Positions 17,990 through 25,940 of a stretch of DNA of 64,000 bases are shown piece by piece. This stretch comes from Microbacterium sp. Yaish 1 (GTDB lineage Bacteria; Actinomycetota; Actinomycetes; Actinomycetales; Microbacteriaceae). The DNA lies in assembly GCF_002245215.1 (NCBI RefSeq), contig NZ_NPMR01000002.1, positions 845,556-909,555 on the forward strand, given 5' to 3'. The position numbers and the translations under genes are program-made. Within the stretch, counting starts at the first letter, position 1, and each line of letters begins with the position of its first letter. The notes beneath the pieces are model-generated. The model was not told where the DNA came from. It worked only from the letters and a program-made list of their open reading frames with translations, and searched no databases.

Positions 17990-18742
17990 TCACCGCAGCT
18001 TCAGCGTCCGCAGCGCCACCACCGTGACGAGGAGAACGAGCGCACCTCCACCGATGCCGGTCGCGATCAGCGGCAGCGTATCGCCGAACGTCAGCCCGCC
18101 CGATCCGGCGATCGCGGTCGAGCCCAGGTTGAGCGCGCGCGTGTTGATGGCCTGCGGGATGACGTAGCCGAGCGGCCGAAGCGCCGTCGAGGTCACGGCC
18201 GCCACGCCAGCGACGCAGCCGAGCAGGCAGAGCGCCACCGGTGCGGCGAAGGAGCGCAGCAGCATCGACAGCAGCGACTGGAGCGCGATCAACGGGACGG
18301 CGGCGATGATCGCGACTGCCCCCACGATCGCGAACTGCCATGGGAAGGCTCCGTCCAGGCCGAGCACGAGCGTGCCCGCCACGGCGGTGCCCGCGACGAG
18401 CACGACCTGCATCAGTGCGACGGGCACGAGAACGGCGACGATCTTGGCCGTGGCGAGGCTGGTCGGTCGCACCGTCGAGGTGAGCAGCAGATTCCAGTTC
18501 GAACCGCGATGCTCGACCCGCCACACGGCGGCGGCGAGGAGGCTGATCCCCATCGAGAAGAAGAGCAGCCCGTAGAAGAGCACGACTTGCGAGGTGAAGG
18601 ATGCCCAGCCCGCGTCGAGGGCGTCGGCGTTGGCCGACAGGTTGAGCGTGCCGGTGACGACCGCGAGCAGCGGCAGGACGATCGCGATGATCCAGGTGCT
18701 GGAACGGCGGAGCTTGCGCATCTCGGCTCGGAACATCGTCAC
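17990..18742 (-). CDS. ABC-2 permease, lantibiotic-immunity (MutG/EpiG) type
   Basis: 250 residues from a GTG at 18742 overlapping the upstream stop (GTGA). Starts MFRAEMRKLRRSSTW, then six hydrophobic helices: the size and layout of the permeases of LanFEG self-protection transporters. Last gene of the three-gene operon, whose other members are a second permease and the ATPase. Could alternatively be a bacitracin-type BcrB exporter subunit. Confidence 0.8.
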   Translation of the reverse strand: MTMFRAEMRKLRRSSTWIIAIVLPLLAVVTGTLNLSANADALDAGWASFTSQVVLFYGLLFFSMGISLLAAAVWRVEHRGSNWNLLLTSTVRPTSLATAKIVAVLVPVALMQVVLVAGTAVAGTLVLGLDGAFPWQFAIVGAVAIIAAVPLIALQSLLSMLLRSFAAPVALCLLGCVAGVAAVTSTALRPLGYVIPQAINTRALNLGSTAIAGSGGLTFGDTLPLIATGIGGGALVLLVTVVALRTLKLR

Positions 18743-19488
18743 GCTCCGATCGGGTCGAGACGGCGGATGCCGACGGCGATGACGAGCGCCGCCAGCAGCA
18801 CGAATCCGGTGATCCACGCGTACGGTGCCTGCACGTACGCCACGGCATCGCCCGATTGGCCTGCTTGCGAGATGACGGCGTAGTACCCCCACGGGATGAC
18901 GCGGCTCACGGCGGCGGGCAGCAGGAGCGAGAACACGGCGAGGAAGGAGCCGAGCACACCGACCCCGACGCTGACGAGCTGGTTCTCCACGCGTGCGGCG
19001 AGCAGGATGTGCAGGCCGCAGAACACGACGTCGAGCACGTAGAGCAGGACGGTGTAGGCGATCCACGGGACGGGATCGATCGGGACGCTGATGCCCGCCA
19101 CGACGCCGATGGCGACGACGGCCGCGGTCTGCAGCGCGATCGCCGGTGCGAGGATGATCGCGAGGGCGCGGAGCTTGGCTCCGCACAGCTGGCCCGGAGT
19201 CCGCCCAGCTCCCGCCGCGAGCACCCACCCGTTACCGGAGTGCTCGATGTCGGTCTGCCTGCTGGCGAGCACGGCCGTCAGCAGGGGCGAGGTCATCGCC
19301 GCCATCATCGTGTAAGAGAGCAGCAGCGCCGCCCACGGCGATGCCGCCGGGTCGTCGAAGCTCTCTCGCGCGGTCCCCGAGAACAGCGAGGCCGAACTCA
19401 GCGCCGAGACGGCCAGCACGAGACCGACGAGGATCGGAAACGTTCGCAGCCGCCGCATCTTGCGCATCTCCAAGCGGACGCCGCTCAC
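18739..19488 (-). CDS. ABC-2 permease, lantibiotic-immunity (MutE/EpiE) type
   Basis: 249 residues: cytoplasmic start VRLEMRKMRRLRTFP, then six membrane helices. Sequence and length parallel the downstream permease, so the two probably arose by duplication and form a heterodimer. It overlaps the ATPase stop by 4 bp. In LanFEG systems such pairs expel lantibiotic from the producer's own membrane. Confidence 0.8.
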   Translation of the reverse strand: MSGVRLEMRKMRRLRTFPILVGLVLAVSALSSASLFSGTARESFDDPAASPWAALLLSYTMMAAMTSPLLTAVLASRQTDIEHSGNGWVLAAGAGRTPGQLCGAKLRALAIILAPAIALQTAAVVAIGVVAGISVPIDPVPWIAYTVLLYVLDVVFCGLHILLAARVENQLVSVGVGVLGSFLAVFSLLLPAAVSRVIPWGYYAVISQAGQSGDAVAYVQAPYAWITGFVLLAALVIAVGIRRLDPIGA

Positions 19489-20396
19489 AGCAGACCTCCC
19501 CGCCCGGTGAGGTCCATGAACACGTCCTCGAGGCTCTGCTGCACGCGGCGCACCTGATGAATCTGCACACCGGCGTCGACGAGCAGCGCGACGAGCGCGG
19601 CGGTCGCCTCGTTGTCGTGACCGCTGAGCCGGATGCCGCCACCGGTCACCGCCGCGTAGGGGACGGCGCGCAGAGCCGCGTCGATCGACGGCGTCTCGAC
19701 GATGAGATCGGGCAGCGAGTGGGCGAACAGGTCGGTACGCGTGCCCTGGAAGATCAGCTTGCCCGCCGACAGGATGCCGAGCACCGAGGCCATCTTGTCG
19801 ATCTCATCGAGCAGATGACTCGACACCATGACGGTGATGCCCCGGCTCGCGAGATCGACGAGCAGGTCGCGGACCTCCTCGATTCCGGCCGGGTCGAGGC
19901 CGTTCGTGGGCTCGTCCAGCACCAGCAGCGACGGGTCTCGCGCGAGCGCCATGGCGATCCCCAAGCGCTGCTTCATCCCCAGGGAGTAGTTCCGGACCAG
20001 CTTGTCTCTCTGGTCGCTCAGCCGGACGGTGGCCAGGGCGGTCTCGATCTGGGCATCGACCAGCCCGAGCATGTCTCGGACGATCAGCATGTTCTCCCAG
20101 CCGGTCAGATGCCCGTAACCCGGTGGAGACTCGATCATCGAGCCGATGGAAGGCAGCAGATCAGCACGCGTGCTGCGGGTCAGCCGTTGTCCGAAGATCT
20201 CGATGTCACCGGAGGTGGGCTGGCTGAGTCCGAGCAGCATCTTCATCGTCGTGGACTTCCCCGACCCGTTGGGACCGAGGAACCCGTACACCGCGCCCTG
20301 CGGAACGGACAGATCGACGCTGTCGACGGCGGTGTGATCGCGGAACTTCTTGGTGAGGCCGTGGGTGGCGATGACGGTGCTCACGACGTGCACCAC
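19485..20396 (-). CDS. ABC transporter ATPase, BcrA/LanF type
   Basis: 303 residues. Walker A GPNGSGKSTT, signature NYSLGMKQRLGIAMAL, Walker B LLVLDEPTNGLD and the following switch His (MVSSHLL) are all intact. An E-loop-like position reads LGLSQP after Walker A, as in antibiotic-immunity ATPases. GTG start at 20396 behind GAGAG; an in-frame GTG at 20384 is an alternative. First gene of the transporter operon. A hairpin sits between it and the upstream response regulator. Confidence 0.88.
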   Translation of the reverse strand: MVHVVSTVIATHGLTKKFRDHTAVDSVDLSVPQGAVYGFLGPNGSGKSTTMKMLLGLSQPTSGDIEIFGQRLTRSTRADLLPSIGSMIESPPGYGHLTGWENMLIVRDMLGLVDAQIETALATVRLSDQRDKLVRNYSLGMKQRLGIAMALARDPSLLVLDEPTNGLDPAGIEEVRDLLVDLASRGITVMVSSHLLDEIDKMASVLGILSAGKLIFQGTRTDLFAHSLPDLIVETPSIDAALRAVPYAAVTGGGIRLSGHDNEATAALVALLVDAGVQIHQVRRVQQSLEDVFMDLTGRGGLL

Positions 20397-20421
20397 CGGA
20401 TATCTCTCATGCCGTCATCCT

Positions 20422-20446
20422 GATCCGCGCGCGCTTCGCGCGGATC
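20422..20446 (-). terminator. hairpin between response regulator and immunity ATPase genes
   Basis: Perfect 10-bp stem GATCCGCGCG / CGCGCGGATC with a 5-base loop. It lies downstream of the regulator stop codon and just before the ATPase start on the same strand, so it may terminate or attenuate read-through into the transporter operon. Confidence 0.6.
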
Positions 20447-20513
20447 GGTCCAGAGATGCATCCTCCGTCCCTCGGACTCCTTCGATCGGTGGAGACCGGA
20501 CGGACATCGACGC

Positions 20514-21215
20514 CTACTCGCTGCGGGCGCGCCCGGTACGCCGCCCGGATGCCAGCCCGCGCTCGTGCGCCCAGATGACCAGATGCACGCGATCACGAAC
20601 CCGCAGTTTGGTGAGGATGTGGCCGACGTGTGTCTTCACGGTCACCTCGGCGATGTGGAGGCTGCGGGCGATCTCGGGATTGGACCGCCCCTGGACGATG
20701 TGTTCGAACACCGCGCGCTCCCGCTCGGTCAGCGTCACGAGGGGCGCATCGTCGCCCTCCGGCCGCTCGTCGTCGATCGCGAGACGGTCGAGCAGACGTC
20801 GGCTGGTGGGTGCCGAGACGGCGAATGTGCCGCCGTGGACGGCGCGAATGGCCTCGACCAGCTGTGCGGCGGTGCTGTCTTTCAGGATGAATCCGACGGC
20901 ACCAGCCTGCAGGATGCGGACGGCGTAGGCGTCGGTGTCGTAGGTCGTGAGCCCGATCACCCGGGTCGCGGGGCTCACCGCCTCGGTCGTGAGGGCTCGC
21001 GTCGCCTCGATTCCGTCGAGCCGCGGCATCCGGATGTCCATGAGCACCACATCCGGCCGCAGCTCCCGGACCCGCTCGACGGCGGCTTCGCCGTCGGGGG
21101 CGGTGCCGACCGCGCGCATGTCGGGCTGCGCATCCACGATGCGACTGAAGCCGTCGCGCACGAGCGCCTGGTCGTCGGCGACCAGCACGGTGATCGGCGG
21201 TGACGAGGCGGTCAT
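20514..21215 (-). CDS. NarL/LuxR-family response regulator next to the lantibiotic locus
   Basis: 233 residues from the ATG at 21215 (overlaps the kinase stop by 4 bp). Receiver domain: DDQ near residue 15, Asp in VVLMDIRMPRLDG, Thr in GLTTYDTD, Lys in GFILKDS. LuxR helix-turn-helix LTERERAVFEHIVQ...NPEIARSLHIAEVTVKTH. The pair lies directly beside the class II lanthipeptide precursor gene and is read away from it, so control of the lantibiotic promoter or the immunity operon is the simplest inference. Confidence 0.92.
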   Translation of the reverse strand: MTASSPPITVLVADDQALVRDGFSRIVDAQPDMRAVGTAPDGEAAVERVRELRPDVVLMDIRMPRLDGIEATRALTTEAVSPATRVIGLTTYDTDAYAVRILQAGAVGFILKDSTAAQLVEAIRAVHGGTFAVSAPTSRRLLDRLAIDDERPEGDDAPLVTLTERERAVFEHIVQGRSNPEIARSLHIAEVTVKTHVGHILTKLRVRDRVHLVIWAHERGLASGRRTGRARSE

Positions 21216-22351
21216 ACGGCGGCACCGGCGACGATGACGTCGAGAGGCCAGACCGCGCGCACCGTGAACGCGTCGTCCCGCGCGTAGGTCAGCTCGCCCC
21301 CGTACAGTTCGCAGCGCCGGCGCATGCCCGCGAGGCCGCGGTGCTCCTGCACGGCCCGGTGGGCCGAGGACGGCGCGACGGGGTTGCGCACCGACACGGC
21401 GAGCGCGCCATGGTCCCACGACAGCGTCAGGGCGATGGGACCATCTCCCCCGTGCCGGATGGCATTGGTGAGGGACTCCTGGATCACCCGGTACGCCGCG
21501 AGCGACATCCCCGGGCTGAGGGGGCGGGGTTCCCCTCGGACGGCGACCGCGATCCGCGTGCCCACGCGGGTGAAGCCGGCGATGAGGTCGTGGAGGTCGT
21601 CGAGTGACGGCGTCGGCTGGAGAGCATGGTCGTCCGCGGGCGAGAGCAACCCGCGCACCTCCCGCAGCGCTGATCTGCCGCTGGTCGAGATGGTCGCGAA
21701 CACCGACGCGGCGCCGGGGTCGGGTGCGGCTGCCCGTCCGCTCTCGGCCTGGACGATGATGCTGGTGAGCGTATGCGCCAGGACGTCGTGCATCTCGTCG
21801 CTGATCCGCTCCCGTTCCTCGTACGCCGCCAAGCGCGTCCGCACCTCGGCGTCGCGCTCGGACATCTCGGTGCGGTGGCGCGCGGCCCGCAAGGCCTCGC
21901 TCTTCCGGCGATCGAGCAGCCCGAACGCCCACGCCGTCAGCATGCTGATGCCGATGAGCCCGACGACCAGCCCCGTACCCGCCGACGCGTCGAATCCGAT
22001 GTCGAGGAGGACGGCGGCGCCGAGACCGACGATGTACAGCAGCCCGAACACGAGGCCCAGATGCCGTGCACGTTCTGTTGCGTTGGCCGCGACGGAGAAG
22101 ACGCCTACGAGCAGGATCAGGTCGCCGGGCAGGAGCAACGAGGCGTCGACGATGAGGTGGGCCGCTGAGATCGAGGTGGCGGTCGCGGCGAAGAGGACCG
22201 GGTGCGAGCGACGCCATACGAGGGTCGCGGACATGAGCGCCGACCACGCCCAGTCCGGTTGGCCGAGCAGTCCCATGGCAAGGCAGACGACGATGGCGAC
22301 GGCCGCGATGCTCGCGTCACGACGCCAGGTGGTGCCGTCCCCCCGGTGCAT
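21212..22351 (-). CDS. sensor histidine kinase, HisKA_3 type, next to the lantibiotic locus
   Basis: 379 residues from ATG 22351, preceded by a GGTGG-like site; an in-frame start further upstream would add a non-hydrophobic tail. Five to six membrane helices (about 15-150), His in SDEMHDVLAHTLTS, and HATPase_c with AIRHGGDGP and HRGLAGMRRR. Forms an operon with the regulator at 20514 and is divergent from the lanthipeptide precursor gene, sharing a 206-base promoter region with it. Confidence 0.92.
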   Translation of the reverse strand: MHRGDGTTWRRDASIAAVAIVVCLAMGLLGQPDWAWSALMSATLVWRRSHPVLFAATATSISAAHLIVDASLLLPGDLILLVGVFSVAANATERARHLGLVFGLLYIVGLGAAVLLDIGFDASAGTGLVVGLIGISMLTAWAFGLLDRRKSEALRAARHRTEMSERDAEVRTRLAAYEERERISDEMHDVLAHTLTSIIVQAESGRAAAPDPGAASVFATISTSGRSALREVRGLLSPADDHALQPTPSLDDLHDLIAGFTRVGTRIAVAVRGEPRPLSPGMSLAAYRVIQESLTNAIRHGGDGPIALTLSWDHGALAVSVRNPVAPSSAHRAVQEHRGLAGMRRRCELYGGELTYARDDAFTVRAVWPLDVIVAGAAV

Positions 22352-22398
22352 GCCGCCACCATATCCCTTCGTTCCGCGGCGCACCCCCCTCCCCCCGT

Positions 22399-22459
22399 CG
22401 GTGGAGGCGGCTCGTCCGGCCGGTGGAGGACACGTCGCGAAATCCCCGCATCGCATAGT
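22399..22459 (+). promoter_or_regulatory. candidate regulated promoter of the class II lanthipeptide precursor
   Basis: Two identical 9-base direct repeats CGGTGGAGG start at 22399 and 22421, 22 bases apart (two helical turns). The second touches a possible -35 (ACACGT, 22430) that is 18 bases before a possible -10 (CATAGT, 22454). Tandem sites overlapping a poor -35 are typical of response-regulator-activated promoters. The intervening sequence to the start codon holds no other gene. Confidence 0.5.
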
Positions 22460-22557
22460 TCCGGTGGGCCTTCGGGGCGGGCTTGAGTGAGGACGGCAGG
22501 AGCCTGCCGAAACTGGCAGTGATGCGGACAGCGGAAGAACGAAGGAAGGAAGCGATC

Positions 22558-22761
22558 ATGACCACGACCCTCGACGAAGACATGACGATCGTCAGCCCCC
22601 ACTGGGACATGACGGCCCGGACGACCGATGGCTCCACCCCGTCGGTGCAGGCCCAGATCGACGCTGAGTTCGAGCGCGTCGTGAGCCCCTACATGGTCAG
22701 CAGCGGCTGGCTGTGCACGCTCACGATCGAGTGCGGAACCCTGATCTGCGCCTGTCGCTGA
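22558..22761 (+). CDS. lanA: class II lanthipeptide precursor, michiganin/actagardine family
   Basis: 67 residues, ATG behind AAGGAAGGAAG. The acidic leader (1-46/47) is followed by the core [20 protein letters not shown] (48-67). This matches actagardine ([19 protein letters not shown]) apart from V5L, V15L and an extra C-terminal Arg. It matches michiganin A of Clavibacter apart from one Ile-to-Leu and a Val in place of its first Ser. The thioether partners of the family are all kept: Ser1/2 and Cys6, Thr7-Cys12, Thr9-Cys17, Thr14-Cys19. Such peptides bind lipid II. The leader ends SPYMV rather than in a double glycine. The modification enzyme follows, after a hairpin. Comparisons use remembered sequences. 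Confidence 0.96.
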   Translation: MTTTLDEDMTIVSPHWDMTARTTDGSTPSVQAQIDAEFERVVSPYMVSSGWLCTLTIECGTLICACR

Positions 22762-22770
22762 TCACGGCTC

Positions 22771-22801
22771 GCGGGCGGCGCGGCGAGTCCGCGCCGCCCG
22801 C
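22771..22801 (+). terminator. attenuator hairpin between lanA and lanM
   Basis: Perfect 13-bp stem, arms GCGGGCGGCGCGG and CCGCGCCGCCCGC, loop CGAGT, ten bases after the precursor stop. Partial terminators here commonly keep precursor mRNA in excess over the enzyme. Confidence 0.75.
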
Positions 22802-22832
22802 ACCTGATGGAAGACCACGATCGGAGCTGTCG

Positions 22833-25800
22833 GTGCTCACCACCCGCGACACCATCGCCCTGCTGCAGGCGTCCGCGCTCGACGAGCGGCGGCTCGGACC
22901 ATCGGCCCGCGAGAGCCTCGGCGACGACATCACACGCGCGTGGTCCGAGCGGGCGCTCGAAGCCGACGGGACCTTGGACGGCTATCTCGCCGCACGAGAC
23001 CTCGACCGCGAAGCCCTCTCGGGACTGCTCACCGGCGCCCCCTGGTCGCCACGGCGGCACACCGGCGCATGGATCGGCAACGTATCCGGGTGGCTGACGC
23101 ACCCCGCAGACGAACCGTGGCGTCCGAGTCGTCCGCTCGCGATCGAGAACGCGATCCTCACCGATCTCCCGTTCCCTTCGTTCCTGGCACCGATCGTCTC
23201 GGCTCAGCGCTCCTTCCTCGCGACGCTGTCCGGCCTCCCCGAGACGGCACGGGTCGATCTGCTCGATGGCTTGGCCGAGACGCTCGCGGCTCTGGCCCTG
23301 CGCTCGCTGCTCACCGAGATGGCGGGCGACGCCTCGGCCGGCGCATACGCGCGTCTCGACGCCTCGCTCTCGCACCCGGCCGCGCGGGTGTCTTTCCTCT
23401 CGCGCTACCCGCTCCTCGCCCGCGACCTCGTCGCAGCGATCGACAACTGGCGCCAGCGCGTTCGCCTGATCGTGGAGCGCCTCGACCACGATTCCGAAGC
23501 GCTGTCGGCAGCCGGTCTCCCGGGCCTCGGCCTCGTCGCCGTCAGTCGCGTGCGTTTCGCCGGCGACGCCCACAATCGCGGCCAGTCGGTAGCCATCGTG
23601 ACGTTCGACGACGGGAGACGGCTGGTCTACAAGCCCCGCGACTGCACCGTCTTCGCTCTCTATCGCGACATCACCGCGGTGCTGGCAGACGTCCTGCCGA
23701 CCGAAGCGCGCCTCCACGCGCCGCTCGTCGTGGTCGGCGAGGGATACGGATGGGTCGAGTTCATCGAGCACGCCGGCCCCGGTGAGGCCGATCTCCGCGA
23801 CCACCTGCGCCGGCTCGGAGGGCTGCTCGCCATCGCTCACGCGCTCGGCGCGTCGGACCTCCATCTCGAGAACGTCATCGCCTCGGCGGCAGGCCCTGTC
23901 CCGGTCGACCTCGAGACGCTCGTGCAGAACCGCAGTCACCGGGATGTCGCCGAGACCGCGGCGACCGCAGCGGGGCGGCAGCTGAACGAGTCGGTGCTGG
24001 GCACCGGCATCCTGCCCGTCCAGCTCACCGCCGGCGAAGCGACGAGCATCGACGTGAGCGTCGTCACGGGCGGCCTGGAGCAGACCGGGCGCACCGCCAC
24101 GGCGCACCAGCTCACCGGCGCGTTCACCGATGCGATGCGGATCGAGGCCGTCGAGCTGCCGATCGGCTCGTCGCAGAACCAGCCGCCCGAGATGACGGCG
24201 GGGGATGTGCGCCGTCATCGCGATGCGCTCGCCGACGGGTTCGTCGCCACTTCGCAGGCGCTCATCGCGCGTCGAGACCGCATCGTCGGCATCCTCTCCG
24301 GTGTTCCCGAGCTGACCGTGCGGCACATCGTCCGCGCAACGCGCTCGTACTCGTTGCTGCTGGCCGAGATGCGCCAGCCCTCTCGCCTGCGCAGCGGCAT
24401 CGACCGCGACCATCTCCTGCGCAGCCTGTGGACACGGCTCGCCGACCACCCCGAAGACGTTCCCCTCATCCGAGCCGAGGACCGCGCGCTGCGCCGACTC
24501 GACGTCCCGCTGTTCACGGTGGGCATGGACTCGCTCTCCCTCGACGATGACCGGGGACCTCTCGTGCCGCGGTACTTCACGCGAACCATGCGAGAAGATG
24601 TCGTCGCGCGCCTCAAGCGGCTCGGGCCGTCGGACATCGATGCGGGCGAGTCCCTCATCCTCGAGTCGATCCTCGCGGCCACCACCGCCGAGACCGAGGG
24701 CGAAGGCGGACCCGGCTCGGTCGGTGGGTCTCATCTTCGCCGCACCGGGATCCGCGCGCTCGCCGAACAACAGGCTCGCCTGCTGGCCGATACGGCGATC
24801 CGCGGCCGCGACGACGCGACCTGGATCAGTGTGTGCAGCAGCGTCGACAGCACCGGACTCGAGTACCGTCCGGTGGGCCCCACGCTCTACGACGGTCTCG
24901 CCGGCATCGTCCTCGGCGCGGCTGCGGCGCACCGGACGTTCCCCCGTCTGGGACTGGATGATCTCGCGGCTCGCGGCGCCCACGCGATAGCCGCGATCCT
25001 CGACGACTGGACGGCCGAGCAGGTCACCCTGCCCGTCGGTGCGTTCAGCGGCGCAGCCGGGCTCCTCTATGCGCTGTCTCGCTACGAGAGCCTGCTCGGC
25101 CGCGAGGAGTTCCGCACGACGCGCGCTCGAGCCGTGCGCCGCATGGCCGACGCGGCCGAGGCGGACGACTACCTCGACATCATGGCGGGCTCGGCTGGCG
25201 CGCTCGCCGTGCTGACGGCGATCCCCGGCGCGGTCGATGCCGAGACGGCAGCGGCCGTCCGCGCCCTGGCGCGACATCTCATCGATCGTGCCGTCGAGAC
25301 GTCCGACGGCGCGCTGGCCTGGGAGAGCGGTGCCGCCCGGGCGCGTCTCGGCGGCTTCTCCCACGGGGCCACCGGGATCGGGTGGGCCCTGGCCGCCGCG
25401 TCGGCGACGCTCTCCGACCGCGAGATCGCCGAAGCTGCCCAGCGGGCGCTGAGCTTCGACGACGACCTGTTCGATGTGAAGCGGGAGCGGTGGCTCGACG
25501 CGCGCCCCGAATCGCTGGCCCAGGGCCGACTCTTCCCGGCGCACTGGTGCCATGGGACGGCGGGCATCGCCCTGGCCCGCGCCGATGCAGCCGCCCTGCT
25601 CGGGGACGAGGCGCTCCTGCCGCTCGCCGACATCGGGGCGTGCGAGACCGCAGCCGACCTCCCCTTCGACGATTCGCTGTGCCACGGGTCGCTGGGCAAC
25701 CTGATGGCGCTGCGGGGCATCGAGAGCCGCGGCGGTCCCGCCGCCGACGACTACGCGCGCCGTGTCGTCTCGAGGATCGATCGCGACGGTCCGCACAGCG

Positions 25801-25916
25801 GACTGCCACCGGGCATCACGACCGTGCGAGGGCTCATGGTCGGAACCGCCGGGACCCTCTACGCACTGTGCCGCGAGCTCGACCCGGACCTGCCCAACGT
25901 TCTGCTTCTGGGATGA
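22833..25916 (+). CDS. lanM: class II lanthionine synthetase LanM
   Basis: 1027 residues from the GTG at 22833, chosen for GGAG six bases upstream. The N-terminal half is the DUF4135 dehydratase: the blocks RFAGDAHNRGQSV, KPRDCTVF and ASDLHLENVIA, the last resembling a kinase catalytic loop, phosphorylate and eliminate Ser/Thr. The C-terminal third is the LanC cyclase with zinc ligands Cys906 (HWCHGTAG) and Cys950-His951 (LCHGSLG). It should dehydrate the precursor at 22558 and form four thioether rings. Length is normal for LanM and both active sites look complete. Confidence 0.96.
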   Translation: MLTTRDTIALLQASALDERRLGPSARESLGDDITRAWSERALEADGTLDGYLAARDLDREALSGLLTGAPWSPRRHTGAWIGNVSGWLTHPADEPWRPSRPLAIENAILTDLPFPSFLAPIVSAQRSFLATLSGLPETARVDLLDGLAETLAALALRSLLTEMAGDASAGAYARLDASLSHPAARVSFLSRYPLLARDLVAAIDNWRQRVRLIVERLDHDSEALSAAGLPGLGLVAVSRVRFAGDAHNRGQSVAIVTFDDGRRLVYKPRDCTVFALYRDITAVLADVLPTEARLHAPLVVVGEGYGWVEFIEHAGPGEADLRDHLRRLGGLLAIAHALGASDLHLENVIASAAGPVPVDLETLVQNRSHRDVAETAATAAGRQLNESVLGTGILPVQLTAGEATSIDVSVVTGGLEQTGRTATAHQLTGAFTDAMRIEAVELPIGSSQNQPPEMTAGDVRRHRDALADGFVATSQALIARRDRIVGILSGVPELTVRHIVRATRSYSLLLAEMRQPSRLRSGIDRDHLLRSLWTRLADHPEDVPLIRAEDRALRRLDVPLFTVGMDSLSLDDDRGPLVPRYFTRTMREDVVARLKRLGPSDIDAGESLILESILAATTAETEGEGGPGSVGGSHLRRTGIRALAEQQARLLADTAIRGRDDATWISVCSSVDSTGLEYRPVGPTLYDGLAGIVLGAAAAHRTFPRLGLDDLAARGAHAIAAILDDWTAEQVTLPVGAFSGAAGLLYALSRYESLLGREEFRTTRARAVRRMADAAEADDYLDIMAGSAGALAVLTAIPGAVDAETAAAVRALARHLIDRAVETSDGALAWESGAARARLGGFSHGATGIGWALAAASATLSDREIAEAAQRALSFDDDLFDVKRERWLDARPESLAQGRLFPAHWCHGTAGIALARADAAALLGDEALLPLADIGACETAADLPFDDSLCHGSLGNLMALRGIESRGGPAADDYARRVVSRIDRDGPHSGLPPGITTVRGLMVGTAGTLYALCRELDPDLPNVLLLG

Positions 25917-25940
25917 CCGCGGCTTCGCCCGGTAGGCCGG

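Noticed and set aside
15693..18848. A single 1051-codon frame spanning kinase, CPBP protease and permease genes
   Set aside because: Only the last 409 codons are protein-like; the rest is an out-of-frame shadow of two well-defined membrane proteins with overlapping starts and stops.
22689..25796. A 1000-codon open frame antisense to lanM
   Set aside because: It mirrors the codon structure of a well-supported LanM with zinc ligands; long antisense frames are routine at this G+C. Its Arg/Gly-rich product has no motif.
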